From the NCBI RefSeq assembly GCF_000524195.1, contig NW_020170432.1:247407-311406 (forward strand): a DNA stretch of 64,000 nt, given 5' to 3'. The notes below the pieces were generated by a model. The model was not told where the DNA came from and searched no databases. It worked only from the letters and a program-made list of their open reading frames with translations. The stretch is from Echinococcus granulosus. Taxonomy: Eukaryota; Platyhelminthes; Cestoda; Cyclophyllidea; Taeniidae. Positions within the stretch are counted from its first letter, which is position 1; every line of letters begins with the position of its first letter. This document shows positions 35,301 through 46,368 of this stretch, piece by piece. The position numbers were made by a program, and so were the translations under genes.

Positions 35301-38300
35301 AGGAATGAAATCTCTCCCCTCCTGTCCCCCTCCTAAAGTGCAGAATGAGGCTGCGTGGAAGGTACCCCGTGTGGAGTCATGCGTTTTCATTTTCCGACTC
35401 ATTCATTGGTCACAATTTACTCTGAAGAAGAATTCCTCCTACACCTTCAATGTATATTATCTGGAGTGATTTGATCTCGCTCGTGGTTGTTATTTGGCCT
35501 TGGGAAAGTGAAAGAGGTTGCATCTGCAGTCCACTACTTATGAAAAGCATGGTTTATTTGGGAATAACTAATGACAAGCTCTCGACAATCTTGAGCATGG
35601 ACGAGCTACTACACACAATACTTGTATTCATAGGTGAGGATAATAATGGATCATGCCTGCAATCCTGCGATCCACTCACCTGAATTTGGAGGTTGGGGAA
35701 GTAGGAGCACTGCTTCGGTGTTCCTGCGTCGCAAGCCTCCAGCTTGAGCACATAAGTGGGATGAGCAGGCACCTCGCTGGAGTCCTCCTTGATCAGGCCA
35801 GCGCCTGCAACATCGGAGTGCCATCCTCCTCTGCTTTCATCTTTTTTCATCCCGCTATTGGTGGTCGAAGCAGTGGCAGCAGCACTAGCTGAGGCGTAGA
35901 TGGCTTTCTCAATGGTGCGTCGTGGAATCTGCCCATTCAGGTAGAGCAAACCCTCCACTGGAGCAACAAAGAAAATGCCTCCAGCATTTCCATCAACAAT
36001 GGAGTATGTCACTTTGCCGTTTTCACCCTCGTCGGGATCTGTAGCGATTATCTAGTCAGGGAGTGAAAGAAAAATAGACCTAAAGTATTCAGGAGATGAT
36101 TTAACAAGAATTTATCATTTTGCTTTATTGTGAAGTAGTGATGTGGATCATTGGCACGTTCGCCGGCAAGGTCTCATGGGAAAATCAACCAATAATGGAC
36201 AGGTATGTTTCTAAAACCCCAATAGTGCCATTATTATCGGACCGAAAATATTCTATCCTAATTTTTTGTTCTAAACATGACCGGCACGTCCGCAACAGGC
36301 TGTGAGGTGACTGATGGTTAGCAGAATCTGGTAGTGAACATGTGTCACATATATGTGACCCTGGTAGTGAACGTGCCAGTTTATAGAATTTTTTCTCCAA
36401 ACGGAATCTGTTTGTCATTCTATGAAAAAACTAGACAAACATTAAACATTTTAAAGGTTGTGTTTGCTAGGCAGATGGTGCTTACAAGGCTTGGCTGGCT
36501 TCCAACGAACCTTCCTACTTTTCAGTACAAATCAGCTTTTAGGAATTTTTCACACGTTCCTGGCAAATTATTGCCACTTTTTATCTCTTTATCCTCCAAA
36601 TTTAATTTGTATTTAAACACTTCGAATATAAATTCCTTTTAAAATCACTTTTTTGAACAACCATAGCCTAAATCCACCGACTGTTGGTTGTCCAAATGAG
36701 GGAGAAAGCCTTTTCCTTTCATTTGCTTCAAGTGAATAGACTGATTGCATCTAAATTAATTACTTCAGAGCTTTGTTTAGAACAAAATCCTTTGTGTAAT
36801 AACGCTTTGTTTGCAGATCTTTTGTACTTTGATGTCAAAAGGGAAATGTTGTTTGAGTCTTCTAACAACATCACAGCGATAAAAGCAGGCAATAAGAGGG
36901 GGAGAGAGAGACAGCAAGGCATAAAAAAAGGCCAATTTTTTTTACTTCTTTGTCTATAAATCGCACAAAGATAAGTTAAATATTCGGAGATTTATAAAAT
37001 CTCCTCTTAGAATATTAAATTTGAAAGTTGCTGTCTGAAAATGACTTCAAGTGGGGAGTATTGGGGCTGCCAATTTTGGTGGCACCGACGAGTCCATACT
37101 CCACACCGGCCCTCGGTTATCTATCAAATGCAATGAATTTTTAAGTCGCGGACTACCGGTTTTTTATATTCACACGCAGCTGCACAGAATGCAAACAATG
37201 GCAGAACTCTACCCTTACAGGAAGTGGCTGTCAAGGAAAGAAGACCCTTATATTCTTGTCCGCAGATCAACACAATAACTGTACCTTAATTAGCCTTCCT
37301 TACTTCCTGTCCTGGACTAAGGCTTCTGACCATTAGGGGCAGTGGAGCATTAATGCAATCATCCGGAGGCTTATCAACAAATCAGTCAGTGAGGGTCGGC
37401 GGTCGGGTTAAAATCCACCCACGACATTCCGGAAATCCCTCTCTACGGTATACTTTAAGTCATACTGGAAGGTCCCTGGTAAGGAGCAATTCGCAACGCT
37501 CTGCTGGCAAACAATATAGGGTAAAGGTAAGACAGTTTCTCCATGAGAAGTGTTATTTAAAATTTATAAGACTTCCGCAGCCACAGGAGTTGGGAACGGC
37601 CCTTAAACTTTTTACCGCATACAGGCCTCTTCTGGATACCTTCTTGCCTCATTCTCACCCCCTCGTAAGACATCTGCTACCTGTCGAAAAAAATAAAATT
37701 CCCAGGATGTGAACCGGACTGCAGATGGAAAATATAGCTAGACTAATGAGCTCCAATGGAAGAAGGGGGGCGTTAGAACACACCTGCATCAGAGAACGAC
37801 CCGGTGTGGCAGTTGGATCCAGGAGGATGAGATGACTTGTTGCATTTGGCTGTAGAAAGGTAGGACGGTTGTCGTTCTGATCACGCAGATTAACCACTAC
37901 TGAGGTAGCCACCGTATGCACACGACTTTTAGGCGGCGTCCAACGTTGATTTAATGAGGCTTCTACTGAAGCCTCGGGCAGAAATCCATCACTTACAAAC
38001 ACTCGGAAAGTGTAGGTACTCTGTTTCTCACGATCCAAACGCTCCCTAAAGTGGAATAAAGGGTTTGTTCTTCGAAAACAATGTTAAAAAATTCGAGTGT
38101 TTTTTACTGTAAAATAGTTTTGTTACTCTGATGGTGTGGAGGAATCAAATACCACCTATTCGGGACCCTCTCACGAGCATGGAGGGGAATACACTCGCCC
38201 TTCAGTCAATAAGGTAAATGTGGAGCTTCGACAAGAAAGGGTAGAATGACGGGAAGGGTCGGAAGAAACAAAGAGGCTTTAAGAATTACCTTGATCAGAT

Positions 38301-41300
38301 AATACTAGAAAGGAATATTTTACACCACACAAAATCCAGATAGTGCTACTTAGATGCTACTTGTAAACAAGTAGTATGTTATCTCGGCAAATAATTACGG
38401 CTTCTTATCGATGGTCCCTCATTTGATTAGCTTGACTTTAAAAAAACTGTAAATCTCCCTTGAAAAGGACTAATTTTTTGCGTTATTTATTGCCATGTAA
38501 AGTAATTCGGTCTTTACTTTGATAGCATGGAAGTAACTGTTCACGCCCTCCTCGGATGGCAATAAAGCCAGTTTATACCCTTAGGCCTTTGAACTTCTTC
38601 AGGGACAGATTAAGAGTTATGCAAGATTATATTCTCTAGTTATAGATTGCTGAAACCTCTCTAGACGTTTGTTACGACCACCACACCTCACAAGAGGTAG
38701 TGCACTACCTCAAAGTTCTACTGCTCAATAAAAGTCACAAAATTCAAATCTTCTCTAACCAAGAATGTCTTCCATCCCCTTTTTTACTAGCATAAACAAT
38801 CAATCTGTTTACGCCGCGATTTTATGGTTCAAGCGGTAGTTATCATGTGGTTATAAGGACTACATCTTGCGGGTGTGTGTGACATTGGCAGCGAATCTAT
38901 TGACAGTGTAGAATGTGACGTTGAAGTGGATTTTTCACTTCACGCCGATCTAAAAATCTATTTATGCATTCATCTTTTGTCGACTTTTATGCGGTAGGAC
39001 GTCTGGTGGCGTCACTATGCAACATATATTGCCACCGCTATGGCTACTACCGCCACCGAAACAGATGTCGTTCTGGAATGGCTGCATGCCGATTTCACTG
39101 GGGCTGTTCACTGGTAATGGTGGCCAGGGCTGAAGACCCTCCCCCCAAACCTAACCCAACTGCTTGTACAGACGCCAGAATTGACAGAAGATAGGAAATG
39201 AAGGAAACGGGGGGTAGAACCGCGACCAGAAGCGGGGCATTTATCACTGCCACTGAGTTATCGAAGGTATTTTTTACCCACCAGAATGCCCTGCACGACA
39301 CACGGCACGCCAACATTTGTTCCTGCATGTACACACCGCAGACAGGCGGTGGACGCTAGTAATTCGATTGTTGAGAGCCCACTAATTAACCGAGGTCGGA
39401 CAGAGTCTGCCTACCTCCGCCTTTGATCTAATTATACAACCAGCCCGTCTTGGCATGTAATGAGCTCGGACACCATAACACGCCATGAAGACCTTGTAGT
39501 CCCTTCAAACCTTGACTTCCGCGATCGGACCAACTCCTCCGCCTCGAAAAAGGCTGAGCCGGGCTTTCACATCTCCATATCCCGCTATGTAGAGGTCAAC
39601 ATTTGCTTATTTACCAAGCAATTAGTCTCACAGTAGTGTTTTGAAGCCTTTGTTAAGCTGGTCAAACAATCGTGGAGATTATTCATCAGCACTGATGTGC
39701 TAAATTGTCATTCCTTACAAAGCGTAGTAAATAGAAAAATCGTTTATTCTGCTTACTAGCTACTCAGTGTTTACACTAGCGGTGACGCAGGAAGCTCAAC
39801 AAATTAGAAATAATTGGCGAAAAGCGGGACACATGAGGGACAACTTGATGTTGCAGGAATGAATGATTTATCCGTCAATCTTTATCTCCATAGTAATGCG
39901 AGGAAAGGTCCATTTACTTAAACAGTCCAATCTCTATTTATCTATGTTCTTATGCCTTGCCAGGTTGGAGAGAGGAAGGGCGGAGGGAGAGAGTAGATTC
40001 GGGTGTAACATGAAAACCATTAAGCACACATCCACACCCCCGTCACCCAGTCCTCACCGAGAAATGCATTTTTCCTTGCTTATTAAGTGACTGGCATCGG
40101 AGGGGAGGAGGAATTACCCGCGGTTTTTACAGTGCATAAAAGGTATCCACTATTCTCTAGAGTTAGTCTAACTAAGCAACACCCTTGACTTAACCACCTC
40201 ATAGGTAAGGTGTGATTGGCTGAGCCGCTTCTCAAAGGAAAAGAGGTGTCTGTTGTGTACAGAACTCAGAACCTTGGGTGAACACAAACGTTTTTGTGGA
40301 AAAAATGACTACCACACTACCTTTTGACTCTCTACTGAACGAATTGACAAAGGGATTGGAACAAGGTGAGAAATAGCGTCAAATGATAAGAATGCCCCTC
40401 GCGACTAGTGTCCGGTCCTAGGGAAGCTCGCATGAACCACGGAGGAGGACTACGGTCTGTATGACAAGCCTTCAGTAATGGCGTGTGACCCTTCACCTTC
40501 GACAGAGCTACGGTTAAACAAACCCTTAACCGATCGGAAGACACTTCGTGTGGAGTACAGACCTTTGGACCTCCTCCTGACAAGTCCAGGAGGGGCAACG
40601 TAAACGACAGAAGTTCCAGAGGATACCACCCTCCATTCACCTCGGAAGTGACTATAGTTGTGCAGATAATGGAGGCGCCAAGGAGGTGGCAAGATTATAT
40701 TAGCCTTTTCTATCACCTATAAGACCGACCTAATCATGCAGTCAGTGCTAATCTCTTCTATACACATACTTAAGGCATAAATCGGGAGCTGCATTAGTGG
40801 TCGTGTTGACCACCACCCTCCTCCGACTGACCAAGTAACTATGATCGGTGGCTAAAATGCGAGGGGATTGGGATCTAGTGAAGTGTTTAAACCACATCTA
40901 ATTAGGATGTATCGAGGTCAGTAGCCGAGTTCAAACCCTTCATAAAAGAATCGGAGGCAATACTGTTGCAAAAGCATGATTCATGAGTAGGACAACCTGT
41001 GCGGGTGGCTTGACGGTATTAAAATGACATCAAAATGAGGGAGGCATAAATTTCTATGATGCTAATTTTTCAGAACTCCAGTATTTTGACCTCTATGGTA
41101 GTAGGATGAAGCTCAGTTCATACCACCTATCCCACCAGCCTTCCTCCCTCTCTGTCTGTCTGGCTAATAATAACTCAATTTCGGAGGCAGCTCGGAAAAC
41201 TTGTCAGTAAACTAACCTCGTGGTGATATTTCCTGAGTACTTGTCAATTCTAAAGACGGCAGCATCTGGTTCACTTCCCAAAGTGTATATAAGTCGATTG

Positions 41301-43546
41301 GTTGACGCTTGACCCGATCGACTGCCCAGGGCTCTGAAATTACCCAAATGTGGCCAACTGAATGCCTCATTTCCATCCATCGTCTCCTCATCGTCCGCAT
41401 CCACTGCCGTGATCTGACCCACAAATCTCCCTGGGGATTCATTCTCGTCAAGTGAAAAGGAGTAGCCAGCCTCTGGAACCAACTGGTTGATAAATTGAGG
41501 TACATTGTCGTTCAGATTCTCTACATGCACCAACACCTCTACATTAGTTGACAGTGTTGGATCACCGTGATCCGAGGCAACTGCAATGAATTTGTGCCAA
41601 CTTTTAGCTTCTCGGTCAAGTGGAACTACGGCGAATAGAGCACCAGTGTTCTGGTCAATCGAGAAATACGACACAGAGGATTGATCCCGAGGATCTGGCT
41701 CCAGATGGTATGAAATTCTTGAGTTTTCGCCAGCATCCACATCCCATGCGTGTACACCACTCTCGCCATCTTGACCGCGAACAGGTCGTTTGTCGTTCAA
41801 CGGAAAAATGGCATCATCAACCTCGGCTTCTCCATCGTTTTCTTCAATGAAAAACTCGTAGAAGGGTTTATCAAACTTTGGAGCGTTGTCATTGACATCA
41901 ATGGGGTTTATGCCCACATCCTGTTTGCTTACGTGACCTGCTGAGTCTCGGCAGACAATGGAGACCTCGAGACGTGGAGTTGTCTCCCTATCCAGACGTG
42001 CATTCGTCATGAGCGAATACTCCCCCTTTCCCGAAGTGGAAGGTGTGGAAGTAAGTTGGAAATAATCAGGAACACTTCCCTTGAGGTGGCATTCCACTGT
42101 ATCAAGTCCGTCCATATCGGGATCAATGACTTCAACCAATGCTAAAAGTTGTTCACTGCTTCCACTCTCTTGAGCTGTAGTTTCAACAGTGTTGGCACTT
42201 CCTGCTGGTCGCTCTTTGGGTGGATGAACTGGGTACACTTGAATTCGTGGTGCTTCGTCATTTGTGTCGCTTATTTGAAGTTGGATTGTGGTTCGTCCAG
42301 TGAGTGCATAAGGCGGACTAGCGCCATCCACTGCCTCGACACCAAAGGCGATGAGAGTTGAGGATGGCAAATTCTGTTCTCCGTCAATTTTGTCCACATT
42401 TAACCGACGGAGGATCTTTAGTTGCCCACTGGGAGTAATTTCAAAGAAGTGTCGAATCACCTCAAGCATGGGTTGACCATTACTCTCAAACCTGTAGGTG
42501 AGTTCAGCGTTTGGTCCGCTATCCATATCCTTCGCGTGGAGTTGAAGCAAAGTTCTTCCAACTGGTGCATCTTCGGATAGGATGTCCACCTTGTAGACTG
42601 GTCTCTCAAACATCGGTGCATTGTCATTCACATCAGTCACATTTATCACTAATTTAAGCGAGCTCTGTTGAGGTGTCGGTGTCCCAGCATCCCTTGCCAC
42701 CAAGTTGAGTCGAATTATCTCCTGCAACTGTTCCCTATCAATCAGAGTTTTTGTTCGCAAAGCCAGCTTTTGATCACTGGCCTGATGTGGGAGCAAAACA
42801 CCAGGAATTCTTTGAGCTGCTGGGCTCTCGGAGTGCTTGATCAACTCGAACCAACCCAACTGGGATCCACTTTGCCGATGACCTCCACTCAAGCCACCGT
42901 TTAAGTCATCATCGACTGCTTGAAGGCTGTAAGTTATTTCACCGTTCAGCCCAACATCCTCATCCTCTGCCAGCGGTAGATAGAGAACCGTGCCCACGGG
43001 ATCGCCATCCCGAAGAGATAGATGAAGTGTTGAGCTGTTCCACGAAGGTGCATTATCGTTAACGTCCATAATTTCAATCTTAATGTTGAAAATTTTATCA
43101 CTGCTGGCAACGCGGAGGGAAACAATACAGTCCGAGGGAGGCGAATTGGAAGAAATTGCATCGTAGTCGTGGAATGTGGAACGGAAAGGTAGAATACGAC
43201 CTGGATCCTCAATATGGAAGATGGGACGTGTTGAGGTGTCATGTTGGAGACCACCGGAAACCACACCCTTGGTTGGACAAATGGCTTCTCGATCCACTCG
43301 GCCAGAGACCACCAACTCCAGTCCGGATTGAGCGCGTTTGACAAAACTGAAACTCGATGCCCCTGGCGACTTCCTGTTTATAATCACCGGCAGAGCATCG
43401 GGGTTCAAGAGAAGGGAGGCGAGGTCTGAATTAGTCGCGACAACCTTTCCACTGGAAACCTCTTCTTCTAGTCGAAAGGTGAGTTCTGTCGCCAGGTTCA
43501 GGTGATGAAGGAGAGACAGAAGAATCCAAGCCACCAGGCAATCCAT
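26055..43546 (-). CDS. Protocadherin-like cell adhesion receptor, seven cadherin repeats, complete
   Basis: Single-pass calcium-dependent adhesion receptor of the non-clustered (seven-repeat) protocadherin type. Coding exons from the start: 43546-41217, 38045-37784, 36051-35680, 33833-33492, an uncertain exon 31854-31675, 27813-27537 and 26356-26055. Phase is kept at every junction, giving about 1294 aa without and 1354 aa with the uncertain exon. A signal peptide (residues ~1-20) is followed by EC1-EC7; repeat ends carry DVNDNAP (161-167, 305-311, 550-556), DTNDEAP (427-433), NLNDNVP (677-683) and DQNDNRP (EC6). LDRE and DxD-type calcium motifs recur. The membrane helix is near residues 1040-1063. 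The tail is Gly/Ser/Pro/Thr-rich and ends in ATFV, a class I PDZ ligand. Most of the ectodomain is in one large exon, as in many protocadherins. No closer family member can be named from sequence alone. Confidence 0.92.
26357..27536 (-). other. Protocadherin intron 6
   Basis: 1.2 kb with no recognised gene or repeat. Confidence 0.65.
27537..27813 (-). CDS. Protocadherin coding exon 6: cytoplasmic tail
   Basis: 277 bases, phase 0 to 1, acceptor CTGCTTATTTCAG and strong donor AAG|GTAAGAG. The product is rich in Ser, Gln, Pro and Tyr (for example YGILGPTSLINSRPVVGPI) with no known domain. The strong splice signals and phase match to the last exon support it. Confidence 0.75.
29499..29612 (+). 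CDS. Candidate + strand exon inside a protocadherin intron
   Basis: 114 bases, phase 1-1, between acceptor GGTATTTAG and donor CAAAAG|GTAGAT. The reading (RTRLYLHEVDAILNDFDTKE) looks protein-like but belongs to no known family. A gene here would be nested and antisense to the protocadherin. Chance is a real alternative. Confidence 0.15.
30653..30667 (+). repeat. (GT)n microsatellite
   Basis: Seven GT units in protocadherin intron 5. Confidence 0.7.
31675..31854 (-). CDS. Protocadherin candidate exon 5 (cytoplasmic, Pro/Thr-rich), end uncertain
   Basis: Good acceptor TTGTTTAG at 31855 and an open reading frame in the phase required by exon 4, with a Ser/Thr/Pro-rich stretch (GWPPPKRDPPTATTDAASP). 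The 3' end is unclear: AAA|GTCGTC at 31674 keeps phase 0 into exon 6 but is a weak donor. If unspliced, the frame runs to a stop at 31546 and would give a shorter ~1204 aa isoform with a different tail. Exon 4 could also join exon 6 directly. Confidence 0.4.
31855..33491 (-). other. Protocadherin intron 4
   Basis: 1.6 kb. Its exon-5 end is formed by copy B of the ~390 bp dispersed repeat (31858-32250). The rest shows nothing recognisable. Confidence 0.6.
31858..32250. repeat. Dispersed repeat family R1, copy B
   Basis: Same unit as copies A and C. It shares AATAACTACTxACGG and AAACCTATGTA with A, and AAGTGGATT, TTCCTGATxCTG and GAGACGAGACTCAGCAT with C. It lies in protocadherin intron 4, immediately against the exon 5 acceptor. 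Confidence 0.6.
33492..33833 (-). CDS. Protocadherin coding exon 4: Gly-rich stalk, transmembrane helix, juxtamembrane tail
   Basis: 342 bases, phase 0 to 0, acceptor GGTACAG and donor CAG|GTAGTG. A Gly/Ala-rich linker is followed by the helix VIIGLTVFFAVVVLVALLIV, then a stop-transfer segment with Arg and a Gly run. The first residues, LRVAS, finish the last EC7 strand. Confidence 0.88.
33834..35679 (-). other. Protocadherin intron 3
   Basis: 1.8 kb with no recognised feature. It has T-rich and C-rich tracts but no convincing exon. Confidence 0.7.
35680..36051 (-). CDS. Protocadherin coding exon 3: body of EC7
   Basis: 372 bases, phase 0 to 0, acceptor GACTAG and donor CAG|GTGAGT. It begins IIATDPDEGENGKVTYSIVD, a textbook cadherin A'-B strand with DPD and the E/N calcium residues. 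It carries a Ser/Ala/Thr-rich insertion in the middle and ends in CDAGTPKQCSYFPNLQIQ. EC7 lacks a closing DxNDNxP, as is usual for the membrane-proximal repeat. Confidence 0.9.
36052..37783 (-). other. Protocadherin intron 2
   Basis: 1.7 kb. It contains the perfect hairpin at 36344-36359. A 119-codon + strand open frame (37353-37712) has no recognisable domain and is not annotated as a gene. Confidence 0.7.
36344..36359. repeat. 16-base perfect palindrome H3 with flanking direct repeats
   Basis: GTCACATATATGTGAC is a perfect palindrome. CTGGTAGTGAAC occurs on both sides (36328-36339 and 36361-36372) as a direct repeat. Confidence 0.6.
37784..38045 (-). CDS. Protocadherin coding exon 2: end of EC6, start of EC7
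   Basis: 262 bases between acceptor TTTAG at 38046 and donor CAG|GTGTGT. It continues directly from exon 1 as RERLDREKQSTYTFRVFVSD, the classic LDRE plus beta-strand pattern, then DQNDNRPTF closes EC6 and TPGRSLMQ opens EC7. Phase 2 to 0. Confidence 0.9.
38046..41216 (-). other. Protocadherin intron 1
   Basis: 3.2 kb between exon 1 (donor GTTAGT) and exon 2. No other exon or RNA gene was recognised. Open frames here on both strands (such as 40332-40716) lack domain character and splice context. Confidence 0.7.
41217..43546 (-). CDS. Protocadherin coding exon 1: signal peptide and EC1 to mid EC6
   Basis: Open for 2330 bases from ATG at 43546 to the donor GAG|GTTAGT at 41216. The N terminus MDCLVAWILLSLLHHLNLA is a clear signal sequence. 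It encodes five complete cadherin repeats and most of EC6, ending at SGNITTR, the usual strand just before the LDRE motif. It ends in phase 2, and the next exon supplies one base to complete Arg. Confidence 0.93.
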
Positions 43547-43610
43547 TTGTATAATTAGTGCGGTTCACAGATGGCTCATCCCACAATTCATCGGGGCGAA
43601 GATATCAATT

Positions 43611-45054
43611 CTGAGTGGGGGATATTAAAGAAGAAAATATTTGTATGTGAGAACCGAGAAATGCTATTGTGGCCAGACTTATGAATGGTGGTGTGGTTAT
43701 GCTATTGTCTAGTTCCTTAAATAGGACGGCAGTGCCTGAATATCTCTCTCGCTGATGTTGTCAGGGGTGAATACCTCTGCCGTATGACCACCATACATCA
43801 CTCCAAGATGAGTGAGCGGTGACGCCAAACTGAGAGAAATGGGAGGGTGGGGGATGAAGGAAAGGTGAGAGTGAGAGCGAGAGAGAAGATACTAGAATGT
43901 GAAACGCGCACTTGACATCGACAGTCGGTCAAAGCTACCAAAGGCGATGCCAGGTGCAGAAAGCGCTCTAGTCCAACAGACACACACAGAGGCAGGGGAG
44001 GTTGGATGACCGTTTACAACAGACCGGACCGACCGGCTATGCATGTGTGTATGTGCAGGTACACAACGAGGCGATCGAATTCTAAACAATTCTTAGTACC
44101 ACGACGAGCTCTAAAGGCAACCGCTTTATGTGATTAGCGCCGGTTTACAGGTTCAAAGTCACCGGCCTCCCACTGGATTAGCACTGCGCTTAATGGCGAT
44201 GGTTTACGATCTAGAGGGAGGGAATGAAGCGGGTGGGGCGAGCAAATACGAAATTATAAGTTATTCATAAATTGATTTGCTACATGTTTTGTCGTGCGAT
44301 TATTGTCCACCTTCCAGTCCTCCGTGTTTATGGAGTATGTAGGGGAAGGTGGAGGGGGGGGGGGGGAGGAATAAAAAGCAACTGGAGATTTTATGGTGTA
44401 CCCTAATTACAGACACACTTCCATCGCCTTGTTAGTTCCACAAATGATAAAAAAATGATTTGTAATTTTTCTTAAGAGATAATTTTACCCTCTTAGTCGC
44501 CTTTCCGATGGAGGTGTCTGATGACCTGGCATGGCTTTAGCTCTGTCAAGTGTTGTCAAGTAATGACTTTGTAAAACTTTGTCAGAACTGGCAAGGACTC
44601 ATAAAGTGAAAACTCAAACAGACCGAATAGGGGAAAAAGGATTCTAAAAGCTAATTTTGACGGAAACGTAGCCAAAGAAAATTCGCAGCACAAATATAGA
44701 TCGTCCAGGACTAACTCGTGTCAGGAGTAATGCTTCTAGATGCTACTTGATTGACAGAAAAATGGCAGCAAGTGATGTCATTTGATAATATTCACTTGTG
44801 GAATGTATCTTTACGCAGATCTGTGAAAGTGAGAAAGAGCGTTTTGCCTGAAAAAAAAAACGTCTCTTAAGTTGCATGAATGAACTGCCGAAAAGATCAA
44901 ACCTTTCGATAAGATTGGGGTGACTTTACTGGAAAGGAGGAGACAAAAAAGGTGTTGTTTCGCAGACAACACCTTCTAATTGGCCAGATATTAAGTTATA
45001 TTTGAAGTTTAAATTGGCCCTGCAGCTACAAGAAGGGGGAAGAAGTACACTTAC
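43611..45054 (-). other. Putative 5' UTR intron of the protocadherin
   Basis: No gene seen. It holds a run of 13 G (44354-44366, + strand) and a short alternating TG stretch near 44044. It may also contain promoter elements if transcription starts downstream of 45 kb. Confidence 0.35.
44354..44366 (+). repeat. Homopolymer run of 13 G
   Basis: Thirteen G in a row within a G-rich context, about 810 bases upstream of the protocadherin ATG and inside its putative 5' UTR intron. It could form a G-quadruplex, or be a site of assembly error. Confidence 0.7.
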
Positions 45055-45300
45055 CTAGATGGATCAAATAGCAAGACAGAGCGAGAGAGGAGAGAGATAG
45101 ATGTGTAGGGCAAGGCGGACTGTAATATGATACGATGCCTGCAGAAGGAATGGTCGTGCAAACTATTAACCTTCCAAGTCGTCTTGGTGAAGCCTTCCTC
45201 CCTCGTGCTACCGTTCTGTGTGCGTGCGTGCGTGCAGCCGTCCTGGACATGCCCGAATCAAATTCCCGCCTGCCTTCCACCAATCACACACCACCTCTCC
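45055..45300 (-). other. Probable 5' UTR exon and promoter of the protocadherin
   Basis: On the minus strand a near-perfect donor CTAG|GTAAGTG sits at 45055/45054, and a matching acceptor CCCCCACTCAG lies at 43611, 64 bases before the ATG. Together they define a 1.44 kb 5' UTR intron. Upstream of the exon, two inverted CCAAT boxes (ACCAAT on the + strand at 45279-45284 and 45314-45319) suggest a TATA-less promoter around 45.3 kb. The exon's 5' end is not visible. Confidence 0.4.
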
Positions 45301-45489
45301 GAACGCACAGCTGACCAATAAAATCGAATGACGCATAGCTCACCGCCTTGCCCCTCCACCCCCGCGTCCAGCGTGATGCCTTGTTCTTTGAAGACGGTGA
45401 ACCAACTGACTAGCCTGTCTTGGCCTTGCGGGCGGACTTTCGGTCGAATTCGTAGGTGCTGATTCTCAGGCCTGCCAAGTTATTTCATT

Positions 45490-45610
45490 CTACCCACTTT
45501 TCTTATCTGAACCTGGGATCTCAAACCCGTAACATGTGTCCTTTATTAATTCATAACCCTTTGTCCCAAGTAAACCCGCTAACCGCTTGGTGGCGATTGA
45601 AAGCACGGTA
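45490..45610 (-). repeat. tRNA-like (SINE-type) segment
   Basis: On the minus strand, A-box-like AAGCGGTTAGCGGG is followed 47 bases later by B-box-like GGTTTGAGATCCC. The spacing nearly equals that of the segment at 13993-14100, suggesting a shared origin. Confidence 0.3.
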
Positions 45611-46160
45611 GACATGCAGTTTTCTTGTTCGGTTCTGGCTCGTATTTCACTTTTCGACCACAGCCGCATCTAAATGTACCTGTTCAGTACCGCAAGTGGA
45701 GACAGAATTATAGACGGAGCACTCCATCCCCCCCCCCCAAAAAAGGACTCTATAGGAGTCCGCTCATTAGCTTCATGTGACAGGTTCATGTTCTCCATCC
45801 AGTCAATCAAGGAAAGACTAGGAACGGCAGTAAACAGCCATTTTAGCTACCTGTGCATAGACTTTTGCTGACTCCGAAGAAAATAAACTTTTCCAAAGTT
45901 AATGTCCCCAAAATGCACCCTAAAGAAGATTAGAAAAACAAGTAATGAACTTTGTTTTGCTGGGGTAGCATTCTATTTGCGAAATATCGTGTGGCAGGAA
46001 ATGTGGAAGTTAAGGGGAGAATGGAAATAAAGAGCATCTTAGGCGAAGAATAAGCAAATTTGGTGTCAGTTTTGCTGACATTTGTCTTTTACCAATTAGC
46101 ACATTTTGGCAATGGACGAAGTTATTGGTAAGGCAATAATTAGATTTGCCCTTTTCCTGT

Positions 46161-46176
46161 GTCACATATGTGTGAC
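46161..46176. repeat. 16-base hairpin motif H4
   Basis: GTCACATATGTGTGAC, differing by one base from H1 and H2 and by one base from H3. Confidence 0.55.
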
Positions 46177-46337
46177 GTGTGCTAATTAAGTACTTGCTAC
46201 ATCAAACCTTGCAACAAGCGGTCTGATAGAGTTTAAAACAAGTAAGTAGATGTAGAACAGTTCCATTTTCTCTGTTTCTTATAGAGCCAAAGTGGAGCAG
46301 GTCTTTCTTAATCCATGGTGACCCATCTTCCTATAAA

Positions 46338-46368
46338 GGAGGAGGAGGAGGAAGAAGAGGAAGAAAAC
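46338..46368 (+). repeat. Polypurine GGA/GAA microsatellite
   Basis: Uninterrupted purine run built of GGA then GAA/AAG triplets. Simple sequence. Confidence 0.7.

Noticed and set aside
37353..37712. 119-codon + strand open frame in protocadherin intron 2
   Set aside because: No domain, no splice context and unremarkable composition; an open frame of this size is expected by chance in 64 kb.
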